A stretch of DNA of 64,000 nucleotides. It comes from Rotaria socialis (lineage: Eukaryota > Rotifera > Eurotatoria > Philodinida > Philodinidae). The notes under the pieces were generated by a model. It was not told the DNA's origin and ran no database searches. It saw only the letters and a program-made list of their open reading frames with translations. Made by a program: the position numbers and the translations under genes. The DNA lies in assembly GCA_905331475.1 (NCBI GenBank), contig CAJNYU010000006.1:1-64000 (forward strand), in the 5' to 3' direction. Positions 48,552-61,775 of the stretch are shown in pieces. Positions within the stretch are counted from its first letter, which is position 1. Each line of letters opens with the position of its first letter.

Positions 48552-50054
48552 TTATTCATTTTTATCAGCTAGATCAAATTGCCCAAAGTAACGGCCGATT
48601 ATACAAATAAATAGATCACAGGTTTTCATTAATGTGCTGTCAACAGAATGATCATCATCATCAGTTGAATTCTAGAATAGCAAAATATTTCAACAATCGT
48701 CAACGAAAATCACCGGCTCTACCTACCAATAATTTCGTTCGTATTTCTTTCCATCCGGTACAGGTTTGTCGCATAGTATAAATCACATCTTCACTGATAG
48801 GTTTGTCAACGGCTGCTAACGTAGCAAACATATACAAAGCCTAGAAGAAAATATCGATTGATTAAGAAAAAAATAAATAGACAGATCATACTAAATGAAG
48901 AGAACATCCGTTTTGTTTAAGCCAATCGTTCTCATGTTGTAATAATTGGTGCAGTTGAGGCTGAACAAAAAACGTTGAATTAGAAAACTAGAAGGAAATA
49001 ATGTAAAATCTAACTTGAGATAAAATAATCATTTTCGCCATTGTCGGAAGCGGATGTTGTGTATCTGATTGATCATCCGTTTCTAAAAATGACAATTGAC
49101 TGTTATCGTCGAAACAAAATTTCCAATAATCATTCGCAGTTCTTAATCTTGGGGCTGAAGTTTTTTTAGTTCGCGCTCGTAATCGATCGCGCATCTGAAA
49201 ATAGTCGTTCCGAACATTTGAAAACGATAGACTTTGTTCATTCTGCCATTCAGTTGAAACGATATGTTTTTCTGTTACATTCGAACTGGTATTTGTCGTC
49301 ATCTATAAAGATTAAATAGTGTTTCTTTTTAATGATATTCGGTGAAGCCAAAGTCATACGGAAAATAATTTATGCCATGCATGCGTTTTCGAACTCGCTG
49401 ATGTTCCGAGATTTTTATCGGCTTTAGAAGCCGCTTGAAACGTAGGCAGTTGTGAAGCTTGAAAACTAAATTAAACAATACGACTGATTAAATGCTAATG
49501 GGTAGAAACGAATTGCATGATATTTAGAATTTCAGCAATCGGATTGGTTTTTAATCAAACTGTAAAATGAATAAAAACCTGTTTTCCGTCGCTCATCGTT
49601 ATCGATCTTCTAAAAAAAGGAGGAAACGTTCTCATGGCAGACGAGTGTTACTTGTGGTTTGAATATCTCCGAGATACAATGGTATTATGCGTATAACTCA
49701 GGGCAGAAGTTTTAAGGGAACTTTTTCTACCTTGCGGACAAAGTTCCTAGATATTTGAAGAAAATGCCTTCGTAATCCTTTAACATGTATGAAGATTACA
49801 ATATTTCTGTGTGTGAAATCGGCGAACGTTAAACATTTGTTTTACAGTTGATAATTATCATGCAATTCATTTCGGTTTGTTTTGAAACCCAAAGAAAAAG
49901 GCCATTCATCGTACCGAACCTGTCTCAAATATTCTTCTCCAGTTGTTGGCACTTTGTTCATATCTACGGGATCATCGTCGACATGTGGTGCCGGTAGAAC
50001 TTGTTTACATAAACTTTCATCATTATCATCCGATGAATCAGTATTTTCAAACAT
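48552..50054 (-). CDS. GEMIN2: Gem-associated protein 2 (SMN complex)
   Basis: Six exons (49915-50054, 49360-49465, 49015-49302, 48892-48960, 48727-48840, 48552-48671) give 278 aa; human GEMIN2 has 280. Recognisable text is LPAPHVDDDPVDMNKVPTTG followed by EEYLRQVR (human PRTPEEYLRQVR), WQNEQSLSFSNVR, and the C-terminus DLFICIIGRYFGQFDLADKN (human [21 protein letters not shown]). GEMIN2 binds SMN and the Sm core ring during snRNP assembly in the cytoplasm. The exon 4 acceptor could also lie 30 bp further upstream in phase (TTCTAG near 48991); I chose TTGTTCAG at 48961. Only 72 bp separate its stop from the AUH start codon. Confidence 0.92.
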
Positions 50055-50256
50055 CTTTAACAAAAAAAAGAAGAACAGAAGAACAATTGTGAATATTTTT
50101 TTCTTTCTATACGTAATACACGATTAAACAAACACTATGATCTGAACGTTGTTAACAAGTAGAAAAAAAAGAAAAGAAAATTAACCTAAAGAAATACAGA
50201 GAAAAGACAATAAGGTCTTTTCTATTTAGATAAATGTTATTGATTGTAATAAAAGT

Positions 50257-51899
50257 TTATGCTCGTTCTTTGGCAAGATTTTCACATGCTTCATTGCGTT
50301 CAGTTTCATTGTCAAATCTTAGCAGTATCATAACGAACTCGCCTTCTTTGATTTCTGTCATGCCCGGATTGAGTTGGCAGACAAATGTGAGATCTTTCGT
50401 CGAATTTTTTTTTACTTCAATGTTTTTTGACCATACGATATTCAAAAATAATCGACCTATATACGAAATAAAAAATGAATAAATCTATAGAATTTTGTAT
50501 TTTAATTACCAAGTGTATCATCCGATCGAATAATCATTTGACGTTTTTCACCAATTTCTTTGACTGTAACTTGTACAGGACCACGTTTTACTAATTTACC
50601 ACTTTTATTCACTCCCATTCGACATCTAAGACAGAGGAAAAGCATATTGTCAGCCAAATAAATTTTCCCCGGTTTACCTATATGTAAATTTAGCATCAGA
50701 TTCATGTTGAACTTTTTCTGGTTCAGGTGGTTCGCTTGATTCTAAAAAGAACAAGCAGAGTGTTTGTTTGGAAAGAAGATTGTCCTCATTTTACCCTCTG
50801 GATCATCGCCTGTTGCTTCTGCACTAGCTGCTGGTGGTGGAGGTGCAAATAAACTTTTCGGTGGAACAAAACTGATTCTCGATGTTAAACTAGTTGTTGC
50901 TGTTTTTTCTGTAGTTGGCGTCGCCGAAAAATTTGTTGAACCGAATGTGGACTAAATTAATGATAAATTATTGAAAATTTTAGAAAAATTAATTTTTTAT
51001 TTTACCGTTCCGAATCCTGTATTTGGTAATGAAAAAGAAAATGGTGAGGTGCTCGTTGCTTTATCTGGTGTTACAGATGATGACGCTAACTTAAAAGTAA
51101 AACCAGTTGTTGGTGTTGATTCAGTAACGCTTGGAGTAGTAGTGGCTGCTGGCATTGTGAAACTGAACAATGACAGTGGTGAACTTGCAGCTGATGTTGT
51201 TACTGCTGCTGAAACAGCAGGAAGAGGAGCAGATGGACGATTTTGTATTGGTGGCGTACTTAGTGGTGTATAACTATTAGTTTTGTTCACTACAGAATCA
51301 TCTGCTGATGATGTTTCAATATTCGTTTTATCCAAAATACAATCGAAATCATTGCGTGCAAGTGCTTCATAGATATCAATTGTTTCTGTTAAAGATTTTG
51401 TAATATCTAAAAAATTAAAAATTCTCTTTTTTGTTTTCTATAACAATTAGAATTTTGAATTAACCTGAACGAGATTGTTTAAGTCTTGACGCAAGCCATG
51501 GTGAATATTTGAGTAAATCTTCTTCATAATTAAAATACTGTCGAACATAATCAAGACAATTGCCAACAAGAACACTGTATGGTTCGGTGGTTATTTGCGT
51601 GGATAGAGATGCGAGAAACTGCCGATTTAATTCACGTAAACGTTCCGGATAAACTTCAATTGTTTTTTTATGAAAATCATAAACTTTCTAAATAATTAAA
51701 AGATCAAGATTTTAAGAGAAGTGATTATTATATTACCTGTTGTTGTTTTTCTGGACGACGTTTATCTTGTACTGGTTGGTCCTCGTCATCTTCTTCCTTA
51801 TCAGGAGTAGGATCATTTTTCTTGATAGAAACAAAAAAAAAATATATATGAATAATAGAATATTACGTCTGATAGAACATTTACCTTTCGTTTTGACAT
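50257..51899 (-). CDS. NUP50: Nucleoporin NUP50
   Basis: Eight exons (51885-51899, 51737-51820, 51465-51687, 51006-51406, 50795-50951, 50678-50741, 50510-50625, 50257-50456) give 419 aa. The N-terminus MSKRKKNDPTPDK and the basic KRRPEK stretch correspond to the importin-alpha-binding segment. Then comes a helical region (LRELNRQFLASLSTQI) and a Ser/Thr/Pro/Ala-rich part with FG-type dipeptides (LFSF, GFTF, FSFS, GFG, TFG). The C-terminus is a Ran-binding domain (KFTYRCRMGV, KRGPVQVTVKEIG, MIIRSDDTLG, NIVWSKNIEV). NUP50 sits at the nuclear basket and speeds release of import cargo from importin-alpha. The first exon encodes only five residues. An acceptor-like TTTTCAG precedes the ATG by about 25 bases. 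Confidence 0.9.
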
Positions 51900-52372
51900 G
51901 ATATGTAAAAATAACTGGAGTTATCTGAAAATAAGAATGTAAACCGCAAAGAAAGGTTATTGTTGTTATCATTGATAGTAGCGACAAATTAACGGATAAA
52001 AAATATTTTCAATGATAAAAATCTTTACATGAAAACTAATTTCATCATTTTTATTATTACAGAAATAACGATTTTACAGTCGGTATTCAAAGATGTCGCT
52101 GATTGTTAGACACAATTTACCAATGGAAATGGAAACTCAATTCTGAACAGAACATTTCATCGATCAGTCCTTCTTCAATCAAATGTGCTAAAATATGATG
52201 CAGTAGGTCGCTATTGGTTTCGAGATTAATGTTGCATATTGAATCATCGGCGACTCGTTGTTGTCACGTCTTTGAAGTTGTACGCGTGTCAACTGCTTGC
52301 TTTCTTTTTCGTATTGAAATTATTACACTTTTCAGATCAATAAGTTTATTTTCGCAACAGAAGCATCTAATT
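51900..52372. promoter_or_regulatory. Shared 473-bp divergent promoter region NUP50 / Rab GDI
   Basis: The region between two divergent start codons must hold both promoters. Candidate trans-splice acceptors sit near each gene: CTTATTTTCAG on the minus strand near 51925, and CACTTTTCAG at 52326-52335 on the plus strand. No core promoter motif can be claimed. Confidence 0.4.
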
Positions 52373-54151
52373 ATGGATGAAGAATATGATGTGATCTTAT
52401 TGGGAACAGGTTTAAAGGTATAGAGAAAATAGCGACACAAACAGAAAAAATCAACGATTCGTTGCTTAATTATAATAGGAATGTGTTCTAGCCGGTTTGC
52501 TTGGTGTTGCTGGAAAGAAAATTTTACATATGGATAGAAATAAATACTATGGTGGTGAATCTGCCTCCATGACACCTTTGGAAGAAGTAAAATAGACGAT
52601 TCGATTTAAAACGAGTATTTATTGTCAGTATCATTTTTTAGCTTTATTCAAAATTTAATTTCCCATCACCACCATCTGATACAGGACGTGGACGTGATTG
52701 GAATGTTGATTTGATTCCAAAATTTCTTATGGCTGACGGTAAAAAGATATTCAAAAAAGAAATGCTTCGTTTTAATTCTATCGGATTTTATTTTAAAAGG
52801 TCTCTTGGTTAAGTTATTAATTCATACGGGTGTAACTCGTTATCTTGAATTCAAATGTATTGAAGGTAGTTATGTGTATAAGAATGGAACTGCGGAAAAA
52901 GTACCAGCAGATCAATCCGAAGCTCTTAAATCACGTAAGGCAAATGATGATCTTATCGTTATTGTTATGATTTAATTTTCTGCAGCATTAATGGGTCTTT
53001 TTGAAAAACGACGTTTCGGTAATTTGCTCAATTGGGTTAAAGATTACGATGAAAAAAATCCTAAAACACAGAACGACATTCCGCCAAATACACGTATGGT
53101 TGATGCATTTAAAAAATATGATCTCAGTCAAGATACAATGGATTTTACTGGTCACACTTTAGCACTGCACAGTGATGATGAGTAAGTCGATAGCAATTTG
53201 CCACTATTTTTTATTTTTTGTTTTAGTTATTTGGAAAAACCTGCTCTAGAATCAATCAAAAGGATTCAACTCTATTTGGCATCGTTAGCACGTTATGGTA
53301 AATCACCATATCTATATCCACTCTACGGTCTAGGGGAGTTACCACAAGCTTTCGCACGGTAGGCTTTTAACGGGAAATTCATGCAGACAAAAGTAAATTA
53401 TCGTATTTAGACTGAGTGCTATTTACGGCGGAACGTATATGCTGGATAAGCCAGTCGATGAAATTGTATTTGAGAATGGTGTTGTTATTGGTGTTCGATC
53501 CGGCGATCAGACAGCACGTTGTAAAGCTGTTATCTGTGATCCATCGTATGTGCCGGATAAAGTAAAAAAAGTCGGCCGAGTTATTCGAGCTATTTGTCTA
53601 TTGCGACATCCTGTTAAAGTTCGAGGCGACACAAAACCGGCTTCATGCCAAATTATAATACCTCAAAAACAAGTTCAACGACATAATGGTAAAGCTAAAG
53701 ATTCAGACTAGGCGAATAAAATTCATTTTCGATTGTAGATATTTATGTTTGCTGTATGGGTCAAACAACTATGGTGACCCCGAAGGACTGGTATGTTGCA
53801 TTAGTTAGTACAACCGTTGAAACAAATAATCCCGAAGAAGAAATAAAACCTGGTCTCGCTTTATTGGAGCCGATATATCAAAAATTTGTTACTGTTACCG
53901 ATCTACATGAGCCAATAGAAGATGGAACAGCCAGCAAAGTAAAATGAATTATTTTTCTCTGATAAAAATATTTTTTGTTGTTTTGTTTTTGTCAGCTGTT
54001 TATCTCAAGTTCATACGATGCAACATCACATTTTGAAACGACCTGCCTTGATATTCTTGATGTTTTTTGTCGTTATACAGGCCAACCGTTTGATTTCAGT
54101 AACATCACACGTGGCCTGGATGCCGAGGACAGTCTAAACGGAGCACAATGA
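52373..54151 (+). CDS. GDI1: Rab GDP dissociation inhibitor
   Basis: Nine exons (52373-52417, 52479-52586, 52642-52738, 52800-52934, 52986-53181, 53227-53358, 53411-53688, 53739-53938, 53996-54151) give 448 aa; animal GDIs have 445-447. The start [20 protein letters not shown] is the GDI/REP nucleotide-fold signature. It is followed by [73 protein letters not shown] (Rab-binding platform and hydrophobic site) and [21 protein letters not shown] extracts prenylated GDP-Rab from membranes and returns it to donor membranes. The symbol is the single-copy animal orthologue; vertebrate GDI1 versus GDI2 cannot be separated here. Confidence 0.95.
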
Positions 54152-54969
54152 AATCTGTTTTTTCATGAATACTACGCCAAGTTTTTTGTTTTTATATACA
54201 TGAGATCTGATTTTAATGCGTGTGATTGTCGTTTTCCATATAACATTCGATTTTGTTTTCTAATCGTTGCTTGCCATTGCATTTGTCTCAGAGACTTTTT
54301 CTTTTTATTGTGAGAATTATCTGTGTTTTTTTTCAGTAACAAAAAATACGAGAATGAAATTAAATATTATTCTGCTTTTTTTACTTGTAATAATGAATGT
54401 GTTTGATAATGGAATAAAATTCTCTTAGATCTAATAAAAAAAAGGCTAATCAATTGTTATTAAATCCTATCGAAACTAGAATATCAAACTTTTCTCAGAT
54501 TTACACCAGAAGATATTTAAAATTTTCTATTCGAAGCGATCTCTGGATATATTTTCTCTTCTTCTTTCTTGACCCATAACTACAGACTTGACATTTGTAA
54601 GTAAATAAACATATCAATTAGAGTATCGCTCAAGATAGATGATCTACGAAAGTATCGTCAGTCGACTAATTCAATAAACAAAACGATTCTCGAAGAATAT
54701 CTGTTGGTTTTAACATATCGAATCAATTTGAATAAATTTATTTATATGACAGAAGAGTAATTCATCGACTATCATGGAAATTCACATTTGTATATACATT
54801 CAGTAATTTCTTGTTTTCCATGTCAAACGAAACTAATAGTTTATACATGCTGACAAAAATGATGAGAAATGAGAAATACAACAAAAACTAAGAACATTTA
54901 GTAATGAGATTGCTTAGAAAATAAAAAAATAAAAATCAACAAAATTTTATTCTTTAAATCTTTTGTTGT
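54152..54969. other. Convergent intergenic region
   Basis: The 3' flanks of Rab GDI (plus) and MAP3K (minus) meet here. AATAAA-type signals occur at about 54412 and 54435. No gene is seen. Confidence 0.45.
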
Positions 54970-57472
54970 TCATGGTGAGCATGAGGATGGAAACTGAGGA
55001 TTATCCAAGAATGAATGATGTATGAGATCTACGGCTGTTGGTCGTTGATTGTAATCTTTTGTTAGACACATATCGATGAATTCTTTGGCTAAAGACGATA
55101 CATTGCTTGGCAGTTTGTATCTAGCAGTCAGGAATTAATATAAATGATAGATTTTCTACAATTATTCCACTTACTCAGGCTTCTCACAAGTCGCTATATG
55201 AAATATAGCTGCAATAGGTTGTAGATTTTGCCACGGAGGACCCGTAGTTAACACTGAAAAATTCTCAATATAGAATTCCATCGAAGTAAATAACGTTTGT
55301 GACTTACTTTCAACTATTGTACAACCGAGACTCCTGGAAATAAATGATAAATGTATAAGTTTGTTTTTCTTCTAATTATAATTTCTTACCAAATATCAGC
55401 TTTACGTCCAAAAATACTTCCTCGGATTATTTCTGGCGCTGTCCAATGAGCTGTACCTGTAAAAAGAATTAAATCAAAATCGATTTTTCGCATTAGATTG
55501 ACAAATCTACAAGCGCTGCTGAAAACTTCACCACTCTCTACAGTTCGCTCATCAGCGACAAGAATTTATACTCAACTTATATTTTAAATAAAAAATTAAA
55601 TCCTACCAATAGTTCCAGAATCTGGTTGATTTTGATTGGTTATAGCAATTAGTCGTCTCGACGTGCCAAAATCACTTAGTTTTATATTACCCGAGACATC
55701 CCGCAAAATATTCGCACCTGAAAACAAAACGAAAACATTATCTAGGACATTCTTAAGGGAAAACGATAGGTTACATTTAATATCCCGATGAACAAAGTGA
55801 TTTTCATGCAGATAAACAAGTCCTTCGAGTATCTGTCTGGTATATTTCTTTGTTAATTGTTCAGTTAATGCACCATAATTTAAAATTTGTTCTCGTACAG
55901 ATCCACCGGCCATGAATTCCATAAATATTTGTAAGAACTCATCCGTCCGTAATGCACCATGGTATCGAACGATACGTTCATGATCAAGTTGCTTGAAAAT
56001 GTTAATTTCACATTCTAAAATTTTGACTTCCTACGCAAATAAACGTAAGACGAAAGCGGTATTTTTGCTTGTCTCAATGGTAAAAATAGAATCACATACT
56101 TGTGTTGTTTCAGAGTTAAGTCCACGAATAGATATTTGTTTAATCGCCAATTCGCTGCCAGTGTCAACATCGTAGCAAAGATAAACTTTACCAAAAGCAC
56201 CTAGAAATCAAAGAAAACCTATATATTTTAGATGTAATGGCGTATTTTTAAATCATTAGTCGAATATATTATCGAACAACTGGTATCAAACGAGTTATTT
56301 TAGCAAACATGAAACTTTTGCGTTGCTAAGGGAACAAGGTGCACATGACTTATAGCAAGCAAACTTCATGGGTACTGACATTGATCAAAACAAAAGTTGT
56401 GAATAGTGATTTTCTTACCTTGTCCTAACTGTCGTCCTAATTTCCAATTGGTAGGTGTTCTCGGTGCTGAAAAATGTTGTTAAATAAAAATTTGCTTTCG
56501 ATATAATCTATTTACTTTTATATTGATGACTAGAACAAGAACACTGACTACGTAGAGATTCAAGGGAATTAGCTTGAGATGAACTGCTGCTTGTATTTAC
56601 TCCGCTGCCACTACTGCCAGCAGATGACGATGCTGAAAGTCGGGCAAAAGACGTAGCTATGGAAAGAAGAAGAAAAAAACAGAGTATATTAAACAGGAAT
56701 AAAATAGAACATTTACTGCGTAAACGTCTTCTTGAACTATGCTCACTTCCACTCGAATCTCGACTAGCAACAGACGAGCCACCACTCGAATATGTATCAT
56801 CATTCTAAGAAGAAACGAAAATATCATTTAGGAAAAAATGCAAAAATAAACTCACTGTTTCCGGAATGAAAAGTCCTCCATCTTTGGATATGGCCTTTTG
56901 ATTATTTGTGTTTACTTTTGTTCGGCGTTTTTGTGGTGCAATCGTGCCGGGTGGTGGTGAATCAAGACTAGTATCATCATTGTCCAGAGTTTGTCCATCG
57001 TCAGATATCGAACCAGAATCATCATGATTATTAACTGATATTACTCGAGATATTGCGTGAGTTTTTTTTCGTGTTAAAAAAAAATTGAGTTTGTTCGATC
57101 CATTGGCATCCGATATGGCAAGTACTTTATTTAAATCTTCGTCGTTTGTAATCGGCAAACGTAATGCATCGTCGCGAGAGAATAAACATCGAATAAGTTC
57201 GATCGATGATAGTGTACGTTTTCCAAATAAATTTTGAATACACTTCAATAGGTCGGAATACGTAATTGGCTTTGGCAAACAACACGCTCGCACTTGACCA
57301 TCGAGTTCGAACTTCAGCGTCTAGAATTAGATTTTTGCGTTCGAAGAATGAAAGAAAAATAAACTGCTGCCGACAGTACCTTTGCTGGTTCGGGCGGCCT
57401 GTTACGTTGAATTGCTTGCTGTAGATTAGCTTGAATCGCTGCTAATACATCAGATTGATTTGCCATACTCAT
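54970..57472 (-). CDS. MAP3K2/3: MAP kinase kinase kinase, MEKK2/3 type (PB1 + kinase)
   Basis: Twelve exons close in phase: 57380-57472, 56856-57320, 56717-56804, 56516-56656, 56419-56466, 56100-56200, 55775-56030, 55607-55717, 55390-55456, 55308-55333, 55175-55253, 54970-55120 (541 aa). The start [14 protein letters not shown] and the PB1 domain ([19 protein letters not shown], about residues 32-115) identify MEKK2/3, which use PB1 to pair with MEK5. A Ser-rich linker follows. The kinase has [22 protein letters not shown] (ATP Lys), [15 protein letters not shown] and TAPEIIRG, ending in [13 protein letters not shown]. All catalytic residues I can check are present. It phosphorylates MEK5 or MKK-type kinases in the ERK5, JNK or p38 branches. 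It is shorter than the human proteins (about 620 aa) in the linker. Confidence 0.93.
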
Positions 57473-59263
57473 TAATAGTCAATTTATATCATAATAAAAA
57501 TGATCTAGAAAAAAACGTTTTCGGGTATCGAATAAGAAAATAATCGAAGTAAAATAGCAAATGAAAAGAAGCAATTAGGGAAGATCGAACGTCCCAGCTG
57601 TTGATCATAATGAAAGCAGTTTCTAGTCGACAAGCTGCTGCAAGTATACGAGGGAAAGACCGAGGCCAAAATGAAGCCGACTTCATCTATCGTAGCATTC
57701 GCTAGTCAATCAATCGAACAGAGAAGAGCGAAAAAAAAACTACTTTCGCCAGTCAACATTAAAATCTGAATATAGAACGAATATTGTTTCATTGAGTCAG
57801 CAATAGAAAAAGAAAGCGTCAGGCTTTTACACGCTGAAATGTCGTCGTTACTCTCGACGGCTTCGCAAAAAATACATATTAAAGACAATAGAACGCAAAA
57901 AGACGCGACCAAAAAGAAAATTATCACATACATCTCGTTTCTCTTATTCTTACACTTCTGAATGTCAACAAAAAATCCACTCATGAAATTATAGAAAATA
58001 AACGAAATTTTCATTGTTGGTTGCATTAAAAACTCGACATGAAGCAACATGCGAAACAAAATTGAAATTCGTCTTTCACAAAACGCTTTTATTCGAAATG
58101 GCGCGTCAATAATACAACAAATAACCCTTGATGTTGGTCTATAGTTTCAAGCTAAATGTGTAGTAACCAACTTTCGGTATACCAGGTACACACGCTTTTT
58201 CTTCTGATTTCTATGACGAAATGAACAAAACAGATAAAAATCAAAATATCTTCAATACGGTAGACAATAAATTCGAAAGATACGAATGAATCAACTGCAA
58301 AATTTCATTGCTCAGTAAACAATACTACGCACATAGAAAAACTCGATTTATTTTTGTTCGCGTATACAAACAAAATCGATGAGATTGATTGTGCGCGACA
58401 TAACAATGTATAATAGCATGCACCAGCAGTGCATCGTTTCGCGAAGGTTTGCTTGCGGCTTAATAATTATGTATATAAAATCTGAATCATTTGATCTTTT
58501 TTGAAAAAAAATAGATGTTTCTTTAAACTGCGCAATTGTAGATCAATACTTGCTGGTTATGAAACCAAAGTATCTCTATAATGTTATTACAGGTAAATAC
58601 GAGTCTTGCATAATGATCGATTTCATATGTTACAAGTAAATAGTCATAGAAAAACACAAAAAAGAACTAATGTCTGGTTACATGTGAGAGCCCATCAAGG
58701 TTACGCTTAAGCCTTTTCTTATGAAGTTCAAATTTTACTTAAAACCAATAAGCAAAGTTCGCCGACGCATAAATCACTTTGACGAATGGGACTATATGTT
58801 GCATGGTCACTCATAATATTCTAAAAATAGTTTGGGTACTCAGATTATTTACATATGTTTTTGATAAGTACTGAAAATGCTTGGCTCACAAAATTAGATG
58901 AACTAAAACGAAAAATTAATTTTGGAGAAGTTTTTCTTTTGGCACCGGCGATTCTACGCGTGTTTTTATTTCCTTACTAAAGCTGTACCCCACCGCCTCG
59001 GGCTCTTACTCTTGTCAGTACCACCGCTTGTTTTCTGGCCCTGCCTCTAGTTCGAAGCATTCTCCAACCATTATTTTCATTTTACTCATTAAATTAATTT
59101 AAGTACGACGATGATTTTACACTGAGTATCATAAATTTGTTGCAAACTATTTATATTACTTTTCGAATAAATAAAAGCTGAAAGAAAAAGATAGAGAAAA
59201 TAAATGAAAAGGATATTGTTTATTTAATCCATTAGTTCAGTTCGTCTTTTTCTTTTCTTTTTT
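57473..59263. other. Gene-poor stretch
   Basis: No convincing gene. A minus-strand frame at 57706-58059 has a hydrophobic helix (YVIIFFLVASFCVLLSLICI) but no family resemblance and an AT-driven composition. Confidence 0.45.
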
Positions 59264-60897
59264 TTATAGAAAATCTTCATCGTATTTTATTAATTCTACA
59301 CCACTGAGATTTTTTGGAAGTCCGTGTTGAGTGAACGTTTCTTCGATGACCGGTTCAATGTAATTTTGATTAGATGTTATTTGAGATCGTTGAGGATGGT
59401 GCTGTGATGCACTGAACTCGAATCGTGATGGATCCTGTTGACGTTGATAATCGTCACTTCGACGGCGATTGAAATAAGTGTCACTTTTACGTCTCAAATA
59501 TGCAGATAGTGTTGACTTTGTACCATCAAGCAAATTAGCGCCATCACCAGTAGTACTTCGTTCCCTTACTTGACTAGTTACACCGCTACTAGCAGGAATA
59601 ATCGCTGGCGATTTTTGATCAAATACCGATGATTTACGTATTGGTGCTGGATTTGAGGCGTCTCGGTGTTCTAAAAAAACAAAAACAATTTATCTTAGTC
59701 GATACTTATCTATTTTTCCTATTTAAATTTACTTTCAAGAGCTATTTTAGCATATTTTTCTTCGACCAATTTATTCCATCGATCTTCCAATAAATTATGT
59801 GGTATTTGTTTTTTCAAAGTACGTATAATACTCTTGGTCATGAAGAAGTCAACACAGAACAAAGCATTAAAACAGATAAAAATGCCCATTATTGTGCCGA
59901 ATATAGCTGCAAGTATAACAGCAATACGATAATTCGCGTAGGTTATACCATGAAAACAAGTTTCTACGCCACTCGATCTTGACGCCATACTTGGATAAGA
60001 AACATGTAGTGCAACAATCGGAAACCCAACGCTAATCGGTCTTGATGGGGCTGTTTCATTAGCAACAAGTAAAAGAGAATTATCATTTTGATGCTGTTGA
60101 CTTGCAGCTATAAAATATAAATCCCGGTCAACAGCCAACTGAAGATAACTGTAAGTTCCAAGTTCATTTATTAAATTAACAGCTATTGGGCATCCATTAT
60201 TATCAAGAATAACTTGATGCACTCCTTTGTTTAAATCACTAATATAAACGTTAAAAGCACCTGTCACTTGATCGAATGCTATTGCACGTGGTTGATTTGC
60301 TTGTGACGATGCTTGACAACATTGAAGCCGATTTTGATCTAAATTTGCACACGAATAGACAGTTGTATCAGTTACAATAAATAGTCGATTTACAGCAGTA
60401 GCATAATTTACCGAACGTATCGGAAGTGAAATATTTGGTGGTATCTGTATTAAAATGTCCATGAGGCCACTCATAGAAAATAATTTTGTACTTCCGGTTT
60501 GATCCGTAAGAAAACCGCGTCTATTAACATAATCCGACGAAAACGAAGTCAGATTATTTATAGTTGAAAGATCAAATGAAATTGAAAGCTGATAGATAGT
60601 CGAATCAAGCTGTTCGCGGGACATCAATCGACCTATATAAGCAGTACCATTCGTTACATTGGTAAAAAGAATATAAAGATCACGCAGTGTTGGATTAAAT
60701 ATAGTATTTATAATAGACATGTTTGCCGATGCTGTAAATATATTACTTAATTTATCATTACCACCATATTCCGTTGGTATCATAATAAATATGTTACGTG
60801 TAGTTGAAATGACAACCGATCCAATCGGTATTGGATTATAAACGCCATTTATTACTGTTAATATTGAAATTAAAACCAGCAATAATAAACTCTTCAT
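59264..60897 (-). CDS. Unrecognised type I single-pass membrane protein
   Basis: Two exons (59733-60897, 59264-59670) with one 62-bp intron in phase 1 give 523 aa. A signal peptide (MKSLLLLVLISILTVINGVY) leads an ectodomain of about 300 residues. It has several N-glycosylation sequons (NMS, NVT, NGT, NLT, NIS, NET) and repeated strand-turn patterns such as NRLFIVTDTTVYSC and RAIAFDQVTGAFNVYISDL, suggestive of a beta-propeller. One helix (IAVILAAIFGTIMGIFICF) precedes a cytosolic tail that is basic, then Ser/Arg-rich, ending VELIKYDEDFL. No orthologue is recognised; a receptor or adhesion role is inferred from topology alone. T-rich tract with TTTTTCAG at about 60925-60932 precedes the ATG. 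Confidence 0.7.
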
Positions 60898-61775
60898 TGT
60901 CGATTTTTATACAAACATAGTGTTACCTGAAAAATGTTATATATTGAATAATTAGTTTGTTTTTTTTTGCTCTTGCGATTGCCGGAATAGTTACGCTTCA
61001 CTGAATCTATGTACTATTTTTTCTTCAGACGCTGTTCGCAACGAACGAATGCTTTTGTGTCGTCGAATATAAGTTTACAGCGCTGTTTCATATAGCTGTA
61101 TGCATGAAAATAAATAACTCAATATCACGCATGACGAAGTATGGACGAAAAAAACAATTTCACATATTTACAGTCATGTTTCAAATGCAATCTGACAATA
61201 TTAGAATAGGTTGTTATTTATTTCAAACTATGATGAACACCTAAAAGCCTAGGAAATAAAAGACAGTGCGAAAATATTAGCATTCTTGCCTCTAGATCTG
61301 CCATGGATTGAATTTCTGTTAGCATCAAGACCATTTTGTTCTTGCGGTAGATTGTGGCAAATATTTTTGATTTTACTATTTTTTTTTTAGGTCTTACATC
61401 AATAACCTTTCGTTATGATATATAAATCTCGTCTTGATTACATTTGTAAAGGATTAAGTAGAAGAATGGTGAAGAAAAAAACAACATGTGCTTGTGATTA
61501 TTAACAGTCGCTACATTGTGTTTTACATTTTAATCTTTCAGTTCATACCAATTCTATTTAACATATTTTTTTATTCTATACGAATTTATACATACGTATA
61601 CACGTAGATTTTATTTATTATGTCAAATATTGATATTATAGTAAAATAAAAAACAATTCCTGAATATTACAGAAGGGCCAATATAATTACAAGGGACGAA
61701 GAAGAAGAAAAATGCAACAGTACATTATATCGATATTTAAGAGTGAATTTCAAGAATATCAAATTGATATTTTCA
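60898..61775. other. Intergenic
   Basis: AT-rich spacer between two minus-strand genes. No gene is seen. Confidence 0.4.

Noticed and set aside
50764..51273. Plus-strand open frames opposite NUP50
   Set aside because: They are antisense shadows of the Ser/Thr/Pro/Ala-rich NUP50 exons.
57706..58059. Minus-strand 117-codon frame with one hydrophobic helix
   Set aside because: No family resemblance; Phe/Ile/Ser-rich content is expected from AT-rich DNA. Left as intergenic.
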